This document shows positions 15,948-22,392 of a DNA stretch of 36,807 nucleotides, piece by piece. The DNA is from Planctomycetota bacterium (GTDB taxonomy: Bacteria > Planctomycetota > SZUA-567), in NCBI GenBank assembly GCA_031261425.1, contig JAISJR010000053.1:1-36807 (forward strand), in the 5' to 3' direction. The stretch's first letter is position 1. Each line of letters begins with the position of its first letter. The translations under genes were made by a program, and so were the position numbers. The notes beneath the pieces were generated by a model that made no database searches, was not told the origin of the DNA, and was given only the letters and a program-made list of their open reading frames with translations.

Positions 15948-16688
15948 CTACGCCAACAGGTTCGCCAACTGGATGCTGTTGCCGACGTATTGCCCGCCGT
16001 ATTGTTTGCTGGCGCTAATCGCGTCCATACGGCTACTTAACACACTGAGCAACGCCGAGGTTTCATTATCGTCGGCGGCGACAAGAGAACTGTAACGTTG
16101 CGACGAGGAATTGACGATGCTCGTCATTACATCGCGTTGCGAGCCGAGAACATTGTTATACACCACGCCCGCTTGCGCCGAATTTTTCGCCAATGCCGTA
16201 ATCGCGGCGTCAACTAATCCCATCGCCGTGCCAGCAGTATCCACAGTGCCGATGCCAGCGAGTGTAATCGCCCCAAAACCCAAAGTGTAGGTATTATTTG
16301 CGGCTGTCGTGCTCGCGTTGATAGTTATGCCGGAAGTGCTCGCGTCGGTTAAATTGCTACCGGCAAACGATGCGCTTTTCGATAGAGCGATTATCGACTT
16401 GCCTAATTCTGCCGCCTCGGCGGTAAGCGACAATCCGACAGTGGCGGTTTGGTCAGTAGCGCTTAACGCGGCAAACTTACCGTGCACTTCTTTCAGCGCT
16501 TCCAATGATTGTAGCATTTCTTTTTGACCGGTCATATAACTTTCGAGTTCGGTCTGCGATTTGGCATTGCGGTCATTAGCGATGTCGTTGGCGTTGACCT
16601 TGCTTTTCAGCGTCGAACCCTCAATCACCGCCGCCACGTTTTCGTGGACGTATTGATACTTTTCGCCGGTTTCCAAACGATTCAACAT
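15948..16688 (-). CDS. Short flagellin-like protein, reading frame broken near its 5' end
   Basis: The open frame gives 246 residues from MLNRLETGEKYQYVHENVAA to a C-terminus resembling flagellin D0 (MDAISASKQYGGQYVGNSIQ, then LANLLA). It has no cysteine and two helical ends around a Thr/Ala-rich middle. The true 5' end seems to be the ATG at 16783, which has a strong Shine-Dalgarno (GGGAGGG) and begins MEIGLSMAMGG. That frame stops after 33 codons. Upstream of 16688 the good frame reads VVLSRYRATQNSEKVNKAVN, which joins naturally if one base is restored between about 16744 and 16756. This is either a pseudogene, a sequencing error at a G-rich run, or a frameshift-dependent gene. Confidence 0.7.
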   Translation of the reverse strand: MLNRLETGEKYQYVHENVAAVIEGSTLKSKVNANDIANDRNAKSQTELESYMTGQKEMLQSLEALKEVHGKFAALSATDQTATVGLSLTAEAAELGKSIIALSKSASFAGSNLTDASTSGITINASTTAANNTYTLGFGAITLAGIGTVDTAGTAMGLVDAAITALAKNSAQAGVVYNNVLGSQRDVMTSIVNSSSQRYSSLVAADDNETSALLSVLSSRMDAISASKQYGGQYVGNSIQLANLLA

Positions 16689-16783
16689 ACTGTTGACCGC
16701 TTTGTTGACCTTTTCGCTGTTTTGCGTGGCGCGATAACGCGATAAAACGACCCGCCCATCGCCATACTCAGTCCGATTTCCAT

Positions 16784-16845
16784 AGAGATACCCTCCCTGT
16801 TTGTGAGCGCGTCCCCGCGCCCGCCCGATAAATCCCCGCCGCCGA
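16784..16845 (-). promoter_or_regulatory. Leader of the short flagellin-like gene with a GGA-loop hairpin
   Basis: On the transcript strand the small hairpin GCGC-GGGGAC-GCGC (16807-16820) shows GGA in its loop, and a second GGA lies in the Shine-Dalgarno AGGGAGGG. This two-site layout resembles CsrA control of flagellin mRNAs. It is an inference from motif placement only. Confidence 0.3.
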
Positions 16846-16871
16846 CCTTGGCGACGAGGGTGAAAAACTGT

Positions 16872-16946
16872 GTTAAAGGGAAAAGGTTAAAGGGAAGAGG
16901 GAAAAGATTTTCTTAGACGAAACTTTCCCCTTTTCCCTTTTCCCTA
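16872..16946. repeat. Palindromic element, gggaaga/gggaaaa arms (family D, copy 1)
   Basis: AAAGGGAAAAGG-type left arm, core GATTTTCTTAGACGAAAC, right arm CCCCTTTTCCCTTTTCCC. Lies 8 bp after the antitoxin stop. Confidence 0.85.
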
Positions 16947-16954
16947 AACCCGCC

Positions 16955-17146
16955 TCACGCGCCCTGCCCCTTGGCGCGACTGGCGTCAATCATTGCCAAC
17001 ACTTCCGCCGAACCGTCGCGGTAAAAAGTAACCTGCTCGGCAAGCGTCGCATCTTTCAATTGTTCATAATTCCATTCACGGATTCTATGAATATCGTCAA
17101 TGGTAAAATTACGGCTTAACGACGGTTTGGGAGTATTATGAATCAT
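16955..17146 (-). CDS. Small putative antitoxin partner of the PIN protein
   Basis: The 63-residue product (NFTIDDIHRIREWNYEQLKD, then FYRDGSAEVLAMI) is short, charged and helical. It overlaps the end of the upstream PIN gene by 11 bp, the usual coupling of toxin-antitoxin partners. The DIHRIREWNYE stretch resembles small partners commonly encoded next to PIN proteins; I cannot assign a named antitoxin family. The toxin-first gene order is less common for PIN pairs (VapBC is normally antitoxin first). GGAGACG lies upstream of its ATG inside the PIN coding region. Confidence 0.6.
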   Translation of the reverse strand: MIHNTPKPSLSRNFTIDDIHRIREWNYEQLKDATLAEQVTFYRDGSAEVLAMIDASRAKGQGA

Positions 17147-17621
17147 ATTCGTCTCCTTTAACTAAACTCGCTGGCGTATAAATCAGTAAATCCCGACAAC
17201 CATTCAACGCGGTTACGGCTTTTACGCCGGACATTGTTTTAGGATTAACGATGTGCTTGAAATTCCACGAACAAATAGCGTCGCAATTGGCGACGATTGC
17301 CGCCGCAATATGCCGGCAGTCGTCAAAACTTTTTTGCTTCAATATACGCAAATCAACCAATTGTTCGGCGATTTTCACCATCTCGCCGCCGACCTCGATA
17401 AATTCGTATTTTATTTCTCCCAAATAATCCGTCAGCAACCGCTTTTTCTCCGGCTCGCAATTACCGATTTCTTGCGTAACCACGCTGGAAATAACGATGT
17501 CATAGTCCCCGTTTTTAATCCGCTCCCAAAACGAACGAGTATCCGCCATTCGTTCCGGCGCGTCCGGTTGGTCAAGCATACTCACGACCGAAGTATCAAG
17601 GTAGATTTTGAGTTTTTTCAT
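17136..17621 (-). CDS. PIN-domain protein, putative ribonuclease toxin
   Basis: The 161 residues fit a PIN fold. An N-terminal strand and acidic residue occur in KIYLDTSVVSML, a conserved Glu in SVVTQEIGN (about residue 51), and Asp in FDDCRHIAAAIVANCDAICS and WNFKHIVNP. PIN proteins cleave RNA using Mg/Mn bound by these acidic residues. Only nine bases separate the ATG from the repeat element upstream, and no Shine-Dalgarno site is visible there, so transcription probably reads through from the flagellin gene or starts in the element. Together with the small gene that overlaps its end it forms a likely toxin-antitoxin unit flanked by inverted family D repeats. Confidence 0.85.
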   Translation of the reverse strand: MKKLKIYLDTSVVSMLDQPDAPERMADTRSFWERIKNGDYDIVISSVVTQEIGNCEPEKKRLLTDYLGEIKYEFIEVGGEMVKIAEQLVDLRILKQKSFDDCRHIAAAIVANCDAICSWNFKHIVNPKTMSGVKAVTALNGCRDLLIYTPASLVKGDEYDS

Positions 17622-17629
17622 TTTTTTTA

Positions 17630-17719
17630 AGAGGGAAAAGGCGAGAGGGAAGAGGGAAAAGTTTCGCCTAAGAAAATCTTTTCCCTTTTCCCTCTTCCCT
17701 CTTCCCTCTTCCCTTTTTC
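17630..17719. repeat. Palindromic element, gggaaga arms (family D, copy 2)
   Basis: GAGGGAAAAGGCGAGAGGGA left arm, core GTTTCGCCTAAGAAAATC, right arm CCCTCTTCCCTCTTCCC. The core is the reverse complement of copy 1 with one mismatch, so the two copies are in inverted orientation on either side of the PIN cassette. The element ends exactly at the flagellin stop codon (17720). Confidence 0.9.
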
Positions 17720-19534
17720 TTACTTCGTGCCGACCGATAACAGCGACGTAACCATTTGCGCGTAATTGGCGTTCGCCGACAGCGCCGACATTCCCGCTTG
17801 TTGCAATATCTGATAGCGCACCACTTTCAGCGTTTCTTCCGCCATATCCGCGTCCGCCAGAATACTCCGCCCGTCCGCCGTCGAACTCTCCAACGCCTGC
17901 AACACCTGCGTCGTGCGGTCTAATTGATAATTCATAAACGAACCGAGCGCGCCGTATTCCGTTTGCACTTTCGCGATGGTCGAGTCGATGAAACTGAGCG
18001 CCGTCGCCGTGTGTTTGTCCAACGACAGCGAACCGTCCTTCATCAGTTGGCTCAACCCTAAGCCCGAACTGGTCAAGTCCGCGAAACCGTAACGAATACT
18101 GTCATAAAAACCCGCGCCGTCGCCGGTGTAAAAATTCACGCCGCCGCGCGCCTGCGTCGTGAACGCGAAATCGTCCGCCGGATATTCCACCCCGCCCGAC
18201 CGCGCCGTCGTTACTTTGTCGTAATCAAACACCAACGCCGCCGTCATTTCCGGCTTGACATAATTAACCCGCAAGCCGTCGCCGGGGCGATAATCGCGCC
18301 CCGTAACCGCCGCCTGTTTGATTTGGCTCGCGAACAACGCGCCCGCGCTGTCGGAAAATTCGAGCGCCGCGCCGACGCCGGCTTCGTCGGTCGAAAATTT
18401 CAATTCTCCGCCGACTAATTCCGCGCGAACGCCGAGTTTTTTAACGTCGTCATTATTGTTAATCGCCTCAATCGCGGCTTGGATGGACGCCGCCGTAAAA
18501 TTCGCCAATGACGCCGTGCCGTTCGCGGTGGTAAAAGACAAATCCGTCGTCGTCGTGCCGTCATACGCCAAATTCGCTTTGCCGCTAACAACGGCGTTTT
18601 CGGCGGAATAATTGTTGTAGTCGCCGGACAGCGCGTAATTTTCCGCGTTAATCCGCACTTGACCGGTCGCGCCGGCGGCTTTGCTTGCCGCGTTGCCCAG
18701 CACGCCGTCGCTGATGTTTTTATATTCGATGTTGTAGTCCTTGCCGTAGCCGTCGGTGTAAAACGCGATTTGCTTCGCGCCGCCGTCGTCGGTGTAAATT
18801 TCGGCGCGCGCGCCGATGCCGGCGAGCGTTTTATTGATTTGTTTGAGCGCGTCGCCGTCGCTGACGCCGGCGGACAGTTGCACCGATTTCGTGCCGGTCT
18901 GCGTGGTAATCATAAACGCCGACGCGCCGGCGGTCGGCGCGAGGTAAGCGCCCGCGACCCGTGCCTGACTCGCCGCGTTTTTATTATCGAACGCGATGCT
19001 CAAATAAGCGTCGTCGCGCACGGTGCGGACGACCGTCCCTTTAGCGTCAAGCGCCTGCGCCGCGTTGCTGCCGAGCGAGATTTTGCTCGCGCCGTTGAGC
19101 GCGGTTTTGCCGCCCATACTGACGGAATGGGCGAGCGTGTCGAGGGCTTGCAGTTGCGCGGCGACGGTTTCGACCAACGTTTGGCGGAGCGTCGGGTCTG
19201 TCTCGCCGTTCAATCTTTGCGCGTTGTTGCGGATTTCTTGCAGAACGCCCAAAATCCCTTTTTGCGCGCCGTCCACGCCGGTCAGTTCGTTGAACGAGCG
19301 TTGATTGTTGTCGATGGCGACGCCGAGCGAGTTCAGATTGGTGTCGGCGCGCGCGATGGCGACCGACGCGGACGGGTCGTCGGCGGCGCGATTGACGCGG
19401 TAACCGGTGCTGATGGCGTAAAGCGTTTTTTCCAGCGACGAGCCGAGCGAGCGCATATTGCCGAGAACGCCGACATTAAAGCCGCCCAAACCGTTGCGGC
19501 TGTTGCCGCCGCCGCCCGTAGAATTGAGAAACAT
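17720..19534 (-). CDS. Flagellin
   Basis: The 604-residue, cysteine-free protein has the flagellin N-terminal helix region STGYRVNRAADDPSASVAIA (about 45-64) and the C-terminal signature ADADMAEETLKVVRYQILQQ, with AGMSALSANANYAQMVTSLL (about 551-596). A long Ala/Gly/Asn-rich middle (about 170-480) would form surface domains. It forms the extracellular filament after export through the flagellar type III system. The N-terminus is odd: instead of the usual short MxxINTN it has a Gly-rich extension MFLNSTGGGGNSRNGLGGFN before the helix. The ATG at 19534 follows CAAGGAGGG. The leader carries two GGA-loop hairpins. No other flagellar structural gene is in the window. Confidence 0.92.
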   Translation of the reverse strand: MFLNSTGGGGNSRNGLGGFNVGVLGNMRSLGSSLEKTLYAISTGYRVNRAADDPSASVAIARADTNLNSLGVAIDNNQRSFNELTGVDGAQKGILGVLQEIRNNAQRLNGETDPTLRQTLVETVAAQLQALDTLAHSVSMGGKTALNGASKISLGSNAAQALDAKGTVVRTVRDDAYLSIAFDNKNAASQARVAGAYLAPTAGASAFMITTQTGTKSVQLSAGVSDGDALKQINKTLAGIGARAEIYTDDGGAKQIAFYTDGYGKDYNIEYKNISDGVLGNAASKAAGATGQVRINAENYALSGDYNNYSAENAVVSGKANLAYDGTTTTDLSFTTANGTASLANFTAASIQAAIEAINNNDDVKKLGVRAELVGGELKFSTDEAGVGAALEFSDSAGALFASQIKQAAVTGRDYRPGDGLRVNYVKPEMTAALVFDYDKVTTARSGGVEYPADDFAFTTQARGGVNFYTGDGAGFYDSIRYGFADLTSSGLGLSQLMKDGSLSLDKHTATALSFIDSTIAKVQTEYGALGSFMNYQLDRTTQVLQALESSTADGRSILADADMAEETLKVVRYQILQQAGMSALSANANYAQMVTSLLSVGTK

Positions 19535-19605
19535 AGCAAGCCCTCCTTGAGTATTCCCGACCTCACGCCGCCGGTCTCCCGACCGGAGCGAATATCCCTA
19601 TTCGC
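19535..19605 (-). promoter_or_regulatory. Flagellin mRNA leader with two GGGA-loop hairpins (CsrA-like site)
   Basis: On the transcript strand two perfect hairpins follow each other: GCGAATA-GGGA-TATTCGC (19588-19605) and CCGGTC-GGGA-GACCGG (19571-19586). A further GGGA is unpaired at about 19556, and the Shine-Dalgarno AAGGAGGG supplies one more GGA. Loop-displayed GGA near the ribosome site is the hallmark of CsrA targets, and flagellin mRNA is a known CsrA target in Bacillus. The match is by motif and context only. Confidence 0.45.
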
Positions 19606-19637
19606 GAACGGCGATAAAAATTCAATAGAAAGAACTT

Positions 19638-19762
19638 ATCCACGAATTTTCACGAATTTAACGAATTAGCACGAAATCGAGCGAAGCGAAAGTTAGTGTG
19701 CTTTCCCAATTTTTATTTATCCAAATTCGGTCGCTCTTTCATTCGTGTAATTCGTGGACAAA
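19638..19762. repeat. Palindromic element, 9-bp-period arms (family E, copy 2)
   Basis: Left arm TCCACGAATTTTCACGAATT (19639 on), core containing CGAGCGAAGCGAAAGTTAG, right arm TTCGTGTAATTCGTGGACA (19742-19760). It lies upstream of the flagellin. The rest of 19763-20053 is A/T-rich and then contains a duplicated GAGCGACCTATCCAATCGC (19895 and 19936) of unknown meaning; no gene was found there. Confidence 0.75.
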
Positions 19763-20053
19763 TTTTTTGCTCTTAACTGCGCCGAAAAATTTTATTAAAA
19801 AAAATAAAAAACCATTAAAGACCGAGGCGCCCGCGTCCGAAAACTATACCCGTCTTGAGAACCCGATCTCAGGCTTTGCAACATCCTCCGGTTTGAGCGA
19901 CCTATCCAATCGCGATGACAACCGGCGACCTGTCCGAGCGACCTATCCAATCGCAATGAACGACGGGTCAAATTTCAGACAGGGTTGCTTCCGCCGATTA
20001 TTTGGCGAAGTAGCCCTTTTTTTTGCGCCAACCATTACGGTTTTCCGCGAACG

Positions 20054-20193
20054 CTCTATTCAATTGCCACGCCCTTTAGGGCGTGGATAGCGTTAAAAAA
20101 TGACCGGCTTTAGCCGAATGGTTTATTTGGGCTAAACCCATTTCTTTTTCAGACCGCCGACCACGCCCTAAAGGGCGTGGCAATTGAATAGAG
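20054..20193. mobile_element. REP/MITE-like element, copy 3 (140 bp)
   Basis: CTCTATTCAATTGCCACGCC and its complement bound the same four hairpins as copy 2; the inner sequence TGACCGGCTTTAGCCGAATG is identical to that copy. Confidence 0.8.
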
Positions 20194-20409
20194 CCGCCGC
20201 GTTTTGAAAACCACTCTATCATTTTTAACTTCGTAATTTAAGAGCGGTGAAAGGCAAGTCCGACGCTTGCCTGACCATTCACCGGCGTTTCATTCGGCGT
20301 TGCGTTGACAAACGGGGGTTCGTCAAAAAGGGAGGTTTCGCAACGCCTCGCCGCCGGAAAATTCGCCGTTGCCGCGGCAAATCAACCGAAAGCGAAAGTT
20401 AATGGCGAA

Positions 20410-20525
20410 GGTCGGAAGACCCGCAAGGTCGAGACCAGCAAGGTCGAGACCCGCAAGGTCAAGACCCGCAAGGTCGAGACCGATAATGATCAAGACCGCA
20501 TCGGTCGAGACCCTGCGGGTCTTCT
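20410..20525. repeat. 15-bp tandem repeats enclosed by an inverted repeat
   Basis: Four units of about CCGCAAGGTCGAGAC (20421-20480) follow GGAAGACCCG. The other side GGTCGAGACCCTGCGGGTCT closes a long imperfect hairpin. Translation on the minus strand would give repeated GLDLA, but there is no start site or domain, so I treat it as non-coding. Confidence 0.75.
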
Positions 20526-20985
20526 TCGCCGCTAACCGTTTGACCACGCAAAACACAATGCGGCGTGGCACGCGCACACAAATCACGAGGGAATTAGTTT
20601 GAGAGGAATTCTCGGTGGGATAGTCAAGCATCGCGTGTTCAACCGATTTTTCTTCGCGCCGCGTCCCCGCGGGGAATCAATCAAGTCAAACGGTCACGAA
20701 CCTAACGGAGGGTGAAACTTTCCCGATCTGCAGGCTCCGCGACATCCCTGTCCGCGCATCTTCTCGGTGGAAATTTATTCACAACTTTTTGGCGATTTTT
20801 CCGCTTCCGCCCTTTTCGCGCCTCGTGCGCTATCCGGCGGGGAAGCGACCGCGTAACTTAAAAAGCGCCGACCGCCTGTCAAGAAAAAACTTTAACAAAA
20901 ACCCATTTTATTGCAATTTTTTTGGCGCTATATTTTAACGCTTTAATTTCAATTACTTACGGCAACGGGTTTCCGAAGAGAATTG
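20526..20985. other. Intergenic stretch without recognisable gene
   Basis: No open frame with coding character or ribosome site was found. The stretch holds GGGTGAAACTTTCCCGATCT then GCAGGCTCCGCGACATCC (20713-20751), whose second half resembles CCCGATCTCAGGCTTTGCAA (19863 on). Its 3' third is A/T-rich (AAAAAACTTTAACAAAAACC). Confidence 0.5.
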
Positions 20986-21042
20986 AGGAAAATTAACAAT
21001 TAACAATTAAAAATTAACAATTGTAAAATTTGATTATCTTTG
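20986..21042. repeat. Partial family A element, one arm and core
   Basis: AATTAACAATTAACAATTAA arm, then TTTGATTATCTTTGCTCCGC, which matches the family A core. The second arm is missing and replaced by family E sequence. Confidence 0.65.
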
Positions 21043-21047
21043 CTCCG

Positions 21048-21200
21048 CGAATTTTTACGAATAAAAAAGAGAGATTTTTTTTGTCCACGAATTACACGAA
21101 TTACACGAAATAAAGAGCCGAAAAACGGACAAAAAATTCGTGTTAATTCGTCTAATTCGTGAAAATTCGTGTTAAGTTCTTTTCGTGTTCATTCGTGGCT
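21048..21200. repeat. Palindromic element, 9-bp-period arms (family E, copy 3)
   Basis: Left arm TCCACGAATTACACGAATTA (21084 on), short core GAGCCGAAAAACGGACAAAA, right arm with TTCGTGTTAATTCGTCTAAT repeated words. It lies directly downstream of the ROK gene stop. Confidence 0.8.
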
Positions 21201-21240
21201 TCTCTTTTTTTTTGCGCGTAACGTGAGTTGTGAATTGCTT

Positions 21241-22227
21241 TTACCGTTTCGCAACCGCGCGCGCATACGCCAGCGCCCCTAACGCCACCGAGTCGTCGCC
21301 GAGCGCCGCCGGCAGGATTTTGGTGTCGCGAAACGAGGACGCCGGATGCGTCGCGTTTTTCGCCGCTTCTTTGATAATCGGCAACATTTCTTTGCCTAAC
21401 GCCGCGAACACGCCACCGCCCAACACGACCATATCCGGTCCGAGCAACGTGATGATATTGCCGATGCCGATGCCCATATATCGCGCCGCTTCGGTAACCG
21501 CTTCGACCGTAACCGCGTCGCCCGCCTCATACGCCGCCAATAAAATCCCGCTCCGCACGTTGTCGTAATTGCCGTCCGCGCACAATTCGGTCAACTTGCT
21601 CGCGCGTTTTTCGCAGAGAATTTGCTGTTTAAGATAATACCCCATGCCGGTTTTCGACGCATACGCCTCCAAACAACCGCGCTTGCCGCAACCGCACCGC
21701 CGCCCGTTGACTTCGACAATCGTATGCCCGACCTCGGCGGCTTGATAATTCACGCCGCGCATCAAGTCGCCGTGATAGACGATGCCGCCGCCCAAACCGG
21801 TGCCGATGAAAAAGCCGATGAGCAGTTGCGCCGCCGCTTTTTTGCCGGCGCCGAGCGCGTATTCGCCGTAAGCGCCGGTGTTGCCGTCGTTTTCGGTAAC
21901 GACCGGCACGCCGAGCAATTTCTCCAACGATTTCGTTACCGGCGCGTTGCGCCAACCCATATTCGCCGCGTTGACCGCGACGCCGGTCGGCAACACCGGC
22001 GACGGCACGGCGACGCCGGCGAGTTGCACTTCGTTCGCCGGCAATTTCGCGGTCGCGGCGGTTTCGGCGAGGCACTCTTTAACGCGCTCCAACACGCCGT
22101 TGAAACCTTTTTCGGGACGGGTCTTTTTCTTGCCGCGCGCCACGACGCGATAATTTTCATCGACCAACAAAACGGAGACCTTGGTGCCGCCGATGTCAAT
22201 CGCGGCGTAGAGTTTGCGAGCGGGCAT
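21241..22227 (-). CDS. ROK-family sugar kinase (glucokinase-like)
   Basis: The 328-residue product has the ATP-binding DIGGTKVSVLLVD (11-23), the sugar-binding region with TENDGNTGAYGEYALGAG (111-128), the second glycine-rich loop FFIGTGLGGGIVYHGD (139-154), the catalytic-site neighbour EVGHT and the zinc-binding CGCGKRGCLE (178-187). This is the ROK pattern; bacterial enzymes of this type phosphorylate glucose or other hexoses with ATP, and a repressor role is unlikely because there is no N-terminal winged helix. The start at 22227 is chosen because AGGAGGAA precedes it; the open frame extends to 22269. The exact sugar is not determined. Confidence 0.92.
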   Translation of the reverse strand: MPARKLYAAIDIGGTKVSVLLVDENYRVVARGKKKTRPEKGFNGVLERVKECLAETAATAKLPANEVQLAGVAVPSPVLPTGVAVNAANMGWRNAPVTKSLEKLLGVPVVTENDGNTGAYGEYALGAGKKAAAQLLIGFFIGTGLGGGIVYHGDLMRGVNYQAAEVGHTIVEVNGRRCGCGKRGCLEAYASKTGMGYYLKQQILCEKRASKLTELCADGNYDNVRSGILLAAYEAGDAVTVEAVTEAARYMGIGIGNIITLLGPDMVVLGGGVFAALGKEMLPIIKEAAKNATHPASSFRDTKILPAALGDDSVALGALAYARAVAKR

Positions 22228-22271
22228 GTTTTTTTCCTCCTCTTTAATTCCGCGCCAATCAACGGACAATT

Positions 22272-22390
22272 TTTTAATTACAAATTAACAATTAACAATT
22301 CACAATTAACAATTGTTAAACGGATGCGCTCCGCGCATTAAAATAACTCCGACAGTAATTGTTAATTGTTAATTGTGAATTGTTAATTGA
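22272..22390. repeat. Palindromic element, attaaca arms (family A, copy 4)
   Basis: CAAATTAACAATTAACAATT left arm, core ACGGATGCGCTCCGCGCATT with AACTCCGAC, right arm TAATTGTTAATTGTTAATTG. It fills the gap between the guaA stop and the ROK gene start and overlaps the position where a ROK promoter would be expected. Confidence 0.85.
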
Positions 22391-22392
22391 AA

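Noticed and set aside
19535-19640. Sigma-28 promoter upstream of the flagellin
   Set aside because: I looked for TAAA and GCCGATAA-like boxes and for the sigma-54 GG/GC pattern; no convincing match.
18659-19669. 336-residue plus-strand frame opposite the flagellin
   Set aside because: Antisense shadow of the flagellin gene; Arg/Val/Ala-rich and no recognisable motif.
19698-20090. 130-residue plus-strand open frame
   Set aside because: Its start is made of family E repeat words (SCNSWTN is the translation of the 9-bp word) and its end comes from a REP-like element; no coding character between.
20410-20525. CRISPR-like array
   Set aside because: Units are 15 bp, contiguous and without spacers; no cas genes nearby. 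The same holds for the 9-bp arrays at 27178 and 27957.
20323-20631. 102-residue minus-strand frame with repeated GLDLA
   Set aside because: The pattern is only the translation of the 15-bp repeat; no ribosome site, no domain.
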